Below are positions 25,317-31,989 of a stretch of DNA of 34,915 bases, one piece after another. A program made the position numbers and the translations under genes. Numbering within the stretch: position 1 is the stretch's first letter; the number at the start of each line of letters is the position of its first letter. Source of the stretch: Cytobacillus firmus (lineage in GTDB: Bacteria; Bacillota; Bacilli; Bacillales; Cytobacillaceae); NCBI RefSeq assembly GCF_023715565.1, contig NZ_JAMBOJ010000050.1:1-34915 (forward strand), read 5' to 3'. The notes beneath the pieces are model-generated. The model was not told the origin of the DNA. It saw nothing but the letters and a program-made list of their open reading frames with translations, and did not search any database.

Positions 25317-25841
25317 ATGTCTGATAAGAATAATAAGATTCCCTTTAATGAGGATAATTATACGCATAATATCGAACGGAATAATGAAAGAAAACTTGAT
25401 AGACGAGGATTTATGAAGACCTTGGTTGGTGCGGCCGGCGTATTTGCGGTTTCCTCACTTCCCTGGGGGGCGGTAGCTGCCAAAGAACTAATGGGGCTCG
25501 GTGAAAAAGAATACCCTCACAAGAAAATAACCGATGTAAGCAAACTGCCAATCGGCGATGCAGTGGAATTTAAGTTTCCGGGAGATCATGATGACGCGAT
25601 ATTAATACGTTTATCAGATAACAAATATGTGGCCTACCAGAATGCATGTACACATTTGCGCTGCCCGGTATTTTGGGTGAAAGAGCAGGGTGAAATGATT
25701 TGCCCTTGCCACCACGGCAAATTCGATGTGAAAACTGGTGCGCCGACTGCGGGACCGCCTAGAAGACCGCTTCCGGAAATCCAGGTTAAGGTGGAGAAAG
25801 ACGCAATTTATGCGGTGAGGGTGAAGCGTTATGAAGCGTAG
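25317..25841 (+). CDS. Rieske [2Fe-2S] protein with Tat signal
   Basis: A 174-residue protein. Residues 29-33 (RRGFM) and the hydrophobic stretch to about 55 form a twin-arginine signal or anchor. The Rieske motifs are complete: Cys111 and His113 (CTHLRC), and Cys129 and His132 (CPCHH), plus Cys116 and Cys131 for the disulphide found in bc1/b6f-type proteins. Family knowledge: B. subtilis QcrA is a Tat-dependent Rieske protein on the outer face. Here it should also be outside, while the reductase has no export signal, which leaves its electron partner unclear. A TTAGGAGGG site precedes the ATG; the gene overlaps the next by 11 bases. Confidence 0.9.
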   Translation: MSDKNNKIPFNEDNYTHNIERNNERKLDRRGFMKTLVGAAGVFAVSSLPWGAVAAKELMGLGEKEYPHKKITDVSKLPIGDAVEFKFPGDHDDAILIRLSDNKYVAYQNACTHLRCPVFWVKEQGEMICPCHHGKFDVKTGAPTAGPPRRPLPEIQVKVEKDAIYAVRVKRYEA

Positions 25842-26022
25842 ATACCTTGGAGTCATAATATTGGCAGGGATATTACTGATGAATATTATCTTTACTCAAT
25901 ATATGGTCCACCAATATTATTACGAAAACTATGAAAATGTACTAATCTTCGGCGGGCTGAATATTGTTCTGTTTCCCCTGGCTGTATTCGCTTATAAAAA
26001 GACGATTAACATGAGGGCGTGA
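25831..26022 (+). CDS. Two-helix small membrane protein in the nitrate cluster
   Basis: A 63-residue protein with two hydrophobic helices (about 5-27 and 37-54) joined by a Tyr-rich loop (QYYYENYENV). It starts inside the Rieske gene and is probably translated by coupling. No family is recognised. Its position suggests a small subunit or assembly factor of the membrane complex. Confidence 0.68.
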   Translation: MKRRYLGVIILAGILLMNIIFTQYMVHQYYYENYENVLIFGGLNIVLFPLAVFAYKKTINMRA

Positions 26023-26028
26023 TTAGTT

Positions 26029-26340
26029 ATGAACAGTGAAACTTATATAGACTTTTGTTTTGTAAGAGAACGATCCGGGGATTTTGCTCCGGAAGTAAAC
26101 CAGATTCTCTCCGATCTCTTTAAAGGAGTCCGCCTCAACTGGTACTTGGATGAAAAGTCACATGAAGGCATGGACATTGTTGTAGCGGAGGTAAAGGGAA
26201 TGAGCAAATGGCAATCGGAAGAGGAAACAATTAAATTTATAGAAGAAAATGCAGGAGAACCCTTCTGGAAATATCTGCAGGGATACCAGATGTATGTTTA
26301 TCCTGCCAAAAGAGGGTGCGGAAGCTGTGGAACTCATTAA
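26029..26340 (+). CDS. Uncharacterised 103-residue protein with C-terminal CGSCGTH
   Basis: A soluble alpha/beta-looking protein (MNSETYIDFCFVRERSG at the start) that ends with RGCGSCGTH, a CxxC motif at the very C terminus. I recognise no family. It follows the two-helix gene by 6 bases and overlaps the next gene by 14 bases, so it belongs to the same transcript. The terminal CxxC could bind metal or take part in thiol chemistry during cofactor insertion; that is a guess. Confidence 0.65.
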   Translation: MNSETYIDFCFVRERSGDFAPEVNQILSDLFKGVRLNWYLDEKSHEGMDIVVAEVKGMSKWQSEEETIKFIEENAGEPFWKYLQGYQMYVYPAKRGCGSCGTH

Positions 26341-26602
26341 AACAGAGGATCTGGATGGATTTGTCCGGATGAAGGTTCAGGTGGCAATCTTAGACGAAGA
26401 TGGAAGTGACAAAGCACCATTTGTTCAAAAGATAATTGAAAAAACCGGACTTTGTCCGGATGGAACACACTTGCGGATTTATTTTGATAAAATGAACTTT
26501 TTTGCGGTTCCGCTGACCTCTTCTGTAGAGGCATCTGAGACCCAGTGGGCTGCAATCGATCAGGAAGCCGGATTAAAATATGTAATTAGGAAGAGAGCGT
26601 GA
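26327..26602 (+). CDS. Uncharacterised 91-residue protein
   Basis: A soluble protein (VELIKTEDLDGFVRMKVQV at its start, ending VIRKRA) with alternating strand-like segments. The GTG at 26327 is the most plausible start, with AGAGGG about 10 bases upstream; the frame is open further upstream, but there it overlaps the previous gene heavily. No family is recognised. It overlaps the NarK gene by GTGA. Confidence 0.6.
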   Translation: MELIKTEDLDGFVRMKVQVAILDEDGSDKAPFVQKIIEKTGLCPDGTHLRIYFDKMNFFAVPLTSSVEASETQWAAIDQEAGLKYVIRKRA

Positions 26603-28113
26603 ACAGAATGATAAGAAAAATACAGCTTCCATTACAGACGATGAACTTAGTGGCCGGTTTTATGGTTTGGGTGCTGATATCTTCCCTTATGCCATTTATA
26701 AAAGAAGATATCAATATACCAGCCAATAAGCTTGCTCTTGTAACAGCTGTGCCGGTCATCCTCGGATCACTGCTCCGCATTCCTCTTGGATATTATGCTA
26801 ATCAGTTTGGCGCAAGAAAAATCTTTATGCTGAGCTTTATTCTTCTATTATTTCCTGTCTATTATATCAGCATAGCAGACTCGATTACTGATTTGCTTAT
26901 TGGAGGATTATTCCTCGGTCTTGGAGGAGCGATATTCTCTGTCGGAGTTACCTCCCTTCCGAAGTATTACCCAAAGGAGCGCCATGGATTTGTTAATGGC
27001 ATTTACGGGGCAGGTAATCTTGGAACAGCCATCACTGCATTTGCAGCACCTGTTGTTGCCACAAAATTTGGCTGGTCCCTAACCATTCAGATTTACATTG
27101 TTCTCTTGGGAATTTTCATTGCGGCTAACTTCTTCCTTGGGGATAAAAAAGAAGTTAAGGTTCAGACTCCTCTTCTTGAACAGATTAAAGGGGTCTATAA
27201 AAATGAAAAACTATGGCTATTGAGTTTATTCTATTTTATTACTTTCGGTTCATTCGTAGCATTTACCATTTACTTGCCAAACTTCCTTGTCGCTCATTTT
27301 GAACTTGATAAAGTGGATGCAGGATTAAGAACAGCAGGCTTTATTATTGTTGCAACTGCCCTGAGGCCTATTGGCGGATGGCTGGCTGACCGTTTTCACT
27401 CTTTAATTTTGCTAATGTTTGTTTTTGGAGTTTACACGATTTCTGCGGTGATACTATCATTATCTCCCTCCATTACATGGTATACATTCGGTTGCTTAAG
27501 TATTGCTCTATCAGCAGGAATTGGAAACGGGGTTATCTTTAAGCTTGTGCCTATGTACTTCCAGAAACAGGCCGGCATCGTAAACGGAATTGTATCGGCG
27601 ATGGGCGGTCTCGGAGGATTTTTCCCTCCGCTGATTTTGACTCTGCTATTTAACATTACTGGCCATTATGCGATTGGTTTTATGGCATTGTCTCAAGTGG
27701 CACTCGCCAGCCTGATTCTGGTTGTTTGGATGTACTTCCAGGGTAGGATGGAAATTGCGAGCCAGGTGATTGATCATACAATCGAAGGTATTCTGATTAC
27801 GGATAAGAGCGGAAAAATAATCTCTGTAAACCCTGCCTTCACTGAAATCACCGGATATACAGAAGAGGAAGTAGTCGGTAAAAACCCTAATGTACTTAAA
27901 TCAGGAAGACAGTCTAAGGGCTTTTACCAGGACTTGTGGACTTCACTCGAAAAAAAGGGATTCTGGCAAGGTGAAATATGGAACTCCCGAAAGGATGGGG
28001 AAGAATATCTCCAGTGGCTAACCATCAGTGCAATAAAAAATGATGCCGGTGATGTAGTCCAATATGCAGGCATGTTCAGTGATATCTCCAGCCATCGGGT
28101 AAAAAAAGCATAA
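26599..28113 (+). CDS. NarK-type nitrate/nitrite transporter fused to a C-terminal PAS domain
   Basis: A 504-residue protein. Residues 1 to about 390 form a 12-helix NarK/NasA-type MFS transporter, with nitrate-signature-like glycine segments (GIYGAGNLGTA and VNGIVSAMGGLGGFFPP). Residues about 393-500 form a PAS domain (EGILITDKSGKIISVNPAF, TGYTEEEVVGKNP, DGEEYLQWLTISAI). Ordinary NarK proteins stop after helix 12. The cytoplasmic PAS on a carrier suggests sensing of transport or redox state. The GTG at 26599 overlaps the previous stop; an ATG at 26608 is possible. The sensorless kinase gene starts 32 bases after the stop. Confidence 0.88.
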   Translation: MNRMIRKIQLPLQTMNLVAGFMVWVLISSLMPFIKEDINIPANKLALVTAVPVILGSLLRIPLGYYANQFGARKIFMLSFILLLFPVYYISIADSITDLLIGGLFLGLGGAIFSVGVTSLPKYYPKERHGFVNGIYGAGNLGTAITAFAAPVVATKFGWSLTIQIYIVLLGIFIAANFFLGDKKEVKVQTPLLEQIKGVYKNEKLWLLSLFYFITFGSFVAFTIYLPNFLVAHFELDKVDAGLRTAGFIIVATALRPIGGWLADRFHSLILLMFVFGVYTISAVILSLSPSITWYTFGCLSIALSAGIGNGVIFKLVPMYFQKQAGIVNGIVSAMGGLGGFFPPLILTLLFNITGHYAIGFMALSQVALASLILVVWMYFQGRMEIASQVIDHTIEGILITDKSGKIISVNPAFTEITGYTEEEVVGKNPNVLKSGRQSKGFYQDLWTSLEKKGFWQGEIWNSRKDGEEYLQWLTISAIKNDAGDVVQYAGMFSDISSHRVKKA

Positions 28114-28145
28114 ATAAAGTAAATAATTAAAGGAGGAGGGATGAA

Positions 28146-28796
28146 ATGGAAACCCAGCCGGCAAAGAAAAATATCAGTTCATATATTATTCAATCTCAGG
28201 AAGATGAAATTAAGCGCATTGCCCTTGAGCTTCACGAAGGGGTAGGGCAGACGCTTTACAGTTTGTATACAGGCATGCAGTTCATTCAGACAGCTGTCGA
28301 TCAGCCGGAGATGAAAGACTATATTCGTGATATGGCACAAATGATGGAAAAAACAATTCAGGAAATCAGGCTACTGGCTGTGGAATTGCATCCCCCTGCT
28401 TTAGGAACCCTCGGTCTCTTGCCAGCTCTGAAAAGTTATCTGAAATTATACACTTCCACATATGGTATCATCGTTGACCTTGAAAATGTGGGAAAGGAAG
28501 TGCAAATCAGGGAACGGGAAAGGATTACACTGTTCCGTGTTTGCCAGGAAGCCCTGGCTAACATAGCGAGGTATGCTGACACAATGAGTGCAGGCATTTG
28601 TCTTCGGTGGGAGCCGGGACAGCTTTCTATCACGATAAAAGACAACGGAAAGGGCTTTGATGTGGATGCAGCGATGAAAAGTTCAGCTGGCATTGCTGCC
28701 ATGATGGAGAGAATGCTGTTAATTAACGGAAAATGCGTCATCAGTTCAAAAGTCGGTGCAGGGACTTCAATAGATATCACCCTTCCGTTATACTAA
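28146..28796 (+). CDS. Histidine kinase core without sensor domain (NarX/NreB type)
   Basis: A 216-residue protein with only a HisKA_3 dimerisation domain and a HATPase domain. The phosphate acceptor is His30 in ALELHEGVGQTLYSL. The N-box is in CQEALANIARYA and the G-box is DNGKGFD. It has no transmembrane helix, PAS or GAF, and only about 20 residues before HisKA_3. A strong AAAGGAGGAGGG precedes the ATG, so it is a separate gene and not a frameshifted tail of the transporter. I infer it takes its signal from the PAS domain on the preceding transporter and phosphorylates the NreC-like regulator. Confidence 0.88.
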   Translation: METQPAKKNISSYIIQSQEDEIKRIALELHEGVGQTLYSLYTGMQFIQTAVDQPEMKDYIRDMAQMMEKTIQEIRLLAVELHPPALGTLGLLPALKSYLKLYTSTYGIIVDLENVGKEVQIRERERITLFRVCQEALANIARYADTMSAGICLRWEPGQLSITIKDNGKGFDVDAAMKSSAGIAAMMERMLLINGKCVISSKVGAGTSIDITLPLY

Positions 28797-28806
28797 GATT
28801 ATACTT

Positions 28807-28839
28807 AACAAGGGACCTGCATTTTGCGGCTCCCTTGTT
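28807..28839 (+). terminator. Hairpin after the kinase gene, probable terminator
   Basis: A perfect 9-bp stem (28807-28815 with 28831-28839) with a 15-base loop, 10 bases after the stop. The following T run is poor, so termination may be partial. Confidence 0.55.
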
Positions 28840-29025
28840 GCCTATTTCTGATGTTTATCGCAGTCTAACCGGCAGTAAGACCTCCACTTCAAGGTTCAGA
28901 GGAATCAAAGGACGATAAGTGGGGGTCAATCTGCCCGTAAAGGCCTGAAAAGAAGAACTACGACTAAGAAACGCCACATCCTGTGGCAACGTCTTTGTAA
29001 TCCACTTCCTTTGGGCCTCAACTAA
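28840..29025. other. Gene-free structured stretch, possible repeat element
   Basis: No credible reading frame. It contains the short palindrome GCCACATCCTGTGGC (28973-28987) in an AAGAAAC...AACGTC context, which I remember as recurrent between genes in Bacillus genomes. Together with the hairpins on either side it makes about 300 bases of structured sequence between the two halves of the nitrate cluster. Confidence 0.4.
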
Positions 29026-29057
29026 CAATCAGTGGGGAATAAAGCCCCCACTGATTG
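29026..29057 (+). terminator. Strong hairpin before the NreC-like gene
   Basis: A perfect 12-bp stem (29026-29037 with 29046-29057) with an 8-base loop and no T run. It ends 43 bases before the TTG start of the response regulator. It may be an attenuator, an RNA-stability element or the boundary of an inserted repeat. Confidence 0.5.
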
Positions 29058-29100
29058 AAGTTTCACTTTATATACGGACAAATGCTAAGGGGGAGCGGGC

Positions 29101-29754
29101 TTGATCAATATTTTACTTTGCGATGACCATGCGGTGGTCAGGATGGGTTTGAAAATGCTTTTAAATAACCATGATGACATGCAGGTGGTTGGTGAAGCTT
29201 CTGAAGGCAATGAGGGGATTCAACAGGCATTGGAATTAAAACCTGATGTGGTTGTCATGGATTTAAGTATGCCCCACGGGAAAGATGGCATGTCGGCAAC
29301 CTCAGAATTAAAAAAACTAATGCCTGACATATCGATCCTTATATTAACCATGCATGATGATGAGGAATACTTGTTCAGGGCGATCCAAGCTGGCGCTTCC
29401 GGGTGTATTTTAAAGAGTGCACCCCATGATGAACTGCTCACAGCTATCCGGTCTGTTGCAAGCGGGAATGCGTATTTGCATCCTTCTGCAACCAAAAGGC
29501 TGATGGAAGAATATATCGGAAGTGTGAAGCAGGGGAACACCGATACATTCAATCTTCTATCCGACAGGGAGAAAGAAGTTCTTACATTAATAGCCAAAGG
29601 ATTTTCCAATAAGGACATTGCTGAACAGCTTGTGATCAGTGTCAAGACAGTTGAAACACATAAAGGTAATTTAATGGAAAAGCTGCAGATGAAAACCAGG
29701 CCGGAGCTCGTTTCTTACGCCTTAAAGAAAGGGCTGCTTGGCTATGGAATATAA
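29101..29754 (+). CDS. NreC/NarL-type response regulator
   Basis: A 217-residue regulator, the same length as staphylococcal NreC. The receiver domain has Asp8/Asp9 (LLCDDH), phospho-acceptor Asp54 (VVVMDLSMP) and the conserved Lys of CILKSAP. The C-terminal LuxR-type helix-turn-helix (LSDREKEVLTLIAKGFSNKDIA) binds DNA. The TTG start has AAGGGGGAG upstream. It is the only response regulator in the window, so both kinases probably signal to it. It overlaps the GAF gene by 11 bases. Likely targets are the nitrate operon upstream and possibly its own operon. Confidence 0.92.
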   Translation: MINILLCDDHAVVRMGLKMLLNNHDDMQVVGEASEGNEGIQQALELKPDVVVMDLSMPHGKDGMSATSELKKLMPDISILILTMHDDEEYLFRAIQAGASGCILKSAPHDELLTAIRSVASGNAYLHPSATKRLMEEYIGSVKQGNTDTFNLLSDREKEVLTLIAKGFSNKDIAEQLVISVKTVETHKGNLMEKLQMKTRPELVSYALKKGLLGYGI

Positions 29755-30196
29755 GGGGTTCATTTCTGGCGGAAGCGTCCGGATTGATCAGGCTTGTGAG
29801 AAGGTGCTGGCTGAGCTTGAATGTGATTTTGTTGGATTGGCACTGCAGAATACGGATGGACCGGATGTCAAATGGCATTATGCAGCAGGTAACAGCAACG
29901 AGAAATATAAGCGGATAACAGTTCGGTACGGCAAAGGCATTGCAGGGAAAGTGATTTCAACCGGAAGGCCGATGTATGTGGACAACTTTCCCGTTAATAT
30001 TGCTGGAAAAGCATTGGAATACCCGATTATGCTCGCTGAAGGACTGAAGCATGCTTATGCTGTTCCTATTCATTTTAAAGGGATCCCAAAGGGGGTCCTC
30101 CTGATCGGGAACCGTTCTGGGCAGCCTGTAAGTGAGAGCAGGCAAAGTGCTGCAAGGGAAGCTGCCAGGACACTTGAAAAAAAGTTGAATGGTTAA
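29744..30196 (+). CDS. GAF-domain protein, NreA-like nitrate sensor
   Basis: A 150-residue single GAF domain. In Staphylococcus, NreA binds nitrate and controls the NreB kinase. This protein has matching length and a fold outline (VGLALQNTDGPDVKWHYAAG, RYGKGIAGKVISTGRPMYV, YAVPIHFKGIPKGVLLIG). I chose the ATG at 29744, inside the end of the regulator gene; a TTG at 29738 also has a usable site. It lies between regulator and kinase. Nitrate binding is inferred from context, not from residues I can verify. Confidence 0.82.
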   Translation: MEYKGFISGGSVRIDQACEKVLAELECDFVGLALQNTDGPDVKWHYAAGNSNEKYKRITVRYGKGIAGKVISTGRPMYVDNFPVNIAGKALEYPIMLAEGLKHAYAVPIHFKGIPKGVLLIGNRSGQPVSESRQSAAREAARTLEKKLNG

Positions 30197-30220
30197 AATA
30201 AGCAACTGGAGGAACGTAAA

Positions 30221-31948
30221 ATGGACAGGGATAATCAGCTGGCGAAAGAGAGAGAGATTGCTCCTGATTCCAGTGATGCAACGATTCTTGTAAATAAATT
30301 TGGGAGCATCTCATATGCGAACGAGCAGGCACAAGAGCAATTTGGATATAGCGAACTGGAGCTGCTAGGGAAGAGCCTGGAAGAATTGCTTCCTGAGATC
30401 ACTCTGTTAGAAACAGAAGAGGGCAAAGTGGTTCACCAGTATGGACAGCACCGTAACGGCGGAGTATTTTCAATTTTTTATAGAATTAATTCTTTCAAGC
30501 TTGCAGAAGAAAGCTATTATCTAATCGTCTTTCACTCAGTCAAAGACCGTTCCCGCTTAAAAAGGCAGCAGTCATATCCATTAAAGGAATTGGTTGACCT
30601 GCAGTTTGCCCTGGATGAATCTACCATTGTAGCCTTTACAGACAGAAAAGGGAAAATTACCTATGTGAATGAAAAGTTCTGTGAGGTATCGCAATATTCT
30701 GCAGAAGAACTGATAGGCAAGGACCATAGAATTATTAACTCCTCATACCACTCCAAGGGGTTTATGGAAAACCTTTGGAACACAATTTCGAGCGGAGAAG
30801 TCTGGCGCGGAGAAATTAAAAACAAAGCCAAAGACGGAACTTATTACTGGGTAGATACTACGATCGTCCCTTTTATTGATGAAAAAGGGAAGCCGTATAA
30901 ATACCTGGCAATCCGGAAGGAAATAACAGAATATAAGCGGGTTGTCGAGGAACTGAGAAATTCTGTAAACGAGCTGATTGATTTAAAGTTTGCCCTGGAT
31001 TCTTCATCGATTGTGGCTATTACAGATCAGAAAGGCACGATTACGTATGTGAATGATCAATTCTGCAGCATTTCAGGATTTTCACGGGAAGAATTGGTGG
31101 GACAGGATCATAGAATTATAAATTCGGGGTACCATTCCCAAGATTTTTTCAGAGATTTATGGAGGACAATTTCTTCCGGGAAGGTCTGGAAAGGCGAGAT
31201 TAAGAACAGAGCTAAGGATGGAACTTATTATTGGGTGGATACCACGATTGTCCCATTCCTTAATGATAAAGGGAAACCATATCAGCATCTTGCTATTCGA
31301 CATGAAGTCACACAAAGAAAAAATGCGGAAGAAGAGCTGCAAAATATGATGACAAGAATTATTGATGTTCAAGAGGATGAGCGGAAAAGGCTATCCAGGG
31401 AACTTCACGACGGAATAGGACAGAATTTGTACAGCCATCTGATTACCATTAATAGGCTTCAGGCTGAATTAAGCCATCCGCTGCTGGATCAAATGCAGGA
31501 TGAGGCTACTGAAATTATTGAAGAACTTAGGGATCTTTCATGGGAGCTTCGTCCCTCAGTGCTTGATGATCTGGGTCTTATACCTGCGATCCGTTCCTAC
31601 CTGGTCCGTTTTTCAGAACATCATAATATCAATGTCCAGTTTGATTGTTACCTGGCTAGCCGCCTTAATTCAAATAAAGAAATTACCATCTATAGAATCA
31701 TTCAGGAAGCACTGACCAATATAAGAAAATATGCTGAAACAGATGAAGCTTCAGTTACAATAAGGCAAATGGAAGCAGAAATCCGCATTGTCATTGAAGA
31801 TAAAGGCAAAGGGTTCAATGTTAATGAAGTTTCAAGAGGAGTAGGCCTTTTCAGCATGGAAGAGCGGGCAAAAGCTGCAGGCGGTTCCATTGATGTTTGT
31901 TCAGAAGAAAACAAAGGGACGAAAATTATACTTGATATTTCGCTATAA
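30221..31948 (+). CDS. Triple-PAS histidine kinase, NreB/NarX type
   Basis: A 575-residue cytoplasmic kinase without membrane helices. There are three PAS domains: PAS1 about 18-110, PAS2 about 123-250 and PAS3 about 251-375. They are followed by HisKA_3 (phospho-acceptor His396 in SRELHDGIGQNLYSH) and HATPase (N-box IQEALTNIRKYA, G-box DKGKGFN). PAS2 and PAS3 are nearly the same sequence. Staphylococcal NreB has a cysteine cluster holding an oxygen-labile [4Fe-4S] centre; here only single cysteines (KFCEVS, QFCSIS) are seen, so another cofactor or signal is likely. The ATG follows CTGGAGGAACG. The gene ends at a terminator. Confidence 0.9.
   Translation: MDRDNQLAKEREIAPDSSDATILVNKFGSISYANEQAQEQFGYSELELLGKSLEELLPEITLLETEEGKVVHQYGQHRNGGVFSIFYRINSFKLAEESYYLIVFHSVKDRSRLKRQQSYPLKELVDLQFALDESTIVAFTDRKGKITYVNEKFCEVSQYSAEELIGKDHRIINSSYHSKGFMENLWNTISSGEVWRGEIKNKAKDGTYYWVDTTIVPFIDEKGKPYKYLAIRKEITEYKRVVEELRNSVNELIDLKFALDSSSIVAITDQKGTITYVNDQFCSISGFSREELVGQDHRIINSGYHSQDFFRDLWRTISSGKVWKGEIKNRAKDGTYYWVDTTIVPFLNDKGKPYQHLAIRHEVTQRKNAEEELQNMMTRIIDVQEDERKRLSRELHDGIGQNLYSHLITINRLQAELSHPLLDQMQDEATEIIEELRDLSWELRPSVLDDLGLIPAIRSYLVRFSEHHNINVQFDCYLASRLNSNKEITIYRIIQEALTNIRKYAETDEASVTIRQMEAEIRIVIEDKGKGFNVNEVSRGVGLFSMEERAKAAGGSIDVCSEENKGTKIILDISL
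30587..31354 (+). repeat. Tandem PAS duplication, period 384 bases (128 codons)
   Basis: Two consecutive units (30587-30970 and 30971-31354) encode almost the same PAS domain. Both share EELxGxDHRIINSxYHS, the tryptophans of the LWxTISSGxVW stretch, and KDGTYYWVDTTIVPF. They differ by scattered substitutions, so the duplication is not brand new. Confidence 0.85.
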
Positions 31949-31951
31949 AAA

Positions 31952-31976
31952 AAAGCTGCCGAGTTTTGGCAGCTTT
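31952..31976. terminator. Terminator between the kinase and chrA genes
   Basis: A perfect 9-bp stem (31952-31960 with 31968-31976) with a 7-base loop. The A run on its left gives a good T run for the minus-strand chrA transcript; the plus-strand T run is weaker. Confidence 0.8.
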
Positions 31977-31989
31977 GCTTCATTCGTTT

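Noticed and set aside
28097..28160. A frameshift splitting a single NarK-PAS-kinase gene
   Set aside because: The kinase has its own strong ribosome binding site and ATG, and the transporter frame ends cleanly after the PAS domain.
29056..29065. TGAA-GT-TTCA as an FNR-type site before the regulator gene
   Set aside because: The half-sites and spacing do not fit TGTGA-N6-TCACA, and part of it belongs to the hairpin arm.
30594..31354. The PAS repeat as an assembly duplication artefact
   Set aside because: The two units differ by many substitutions at both base and residue level, so they are true diverged copies.
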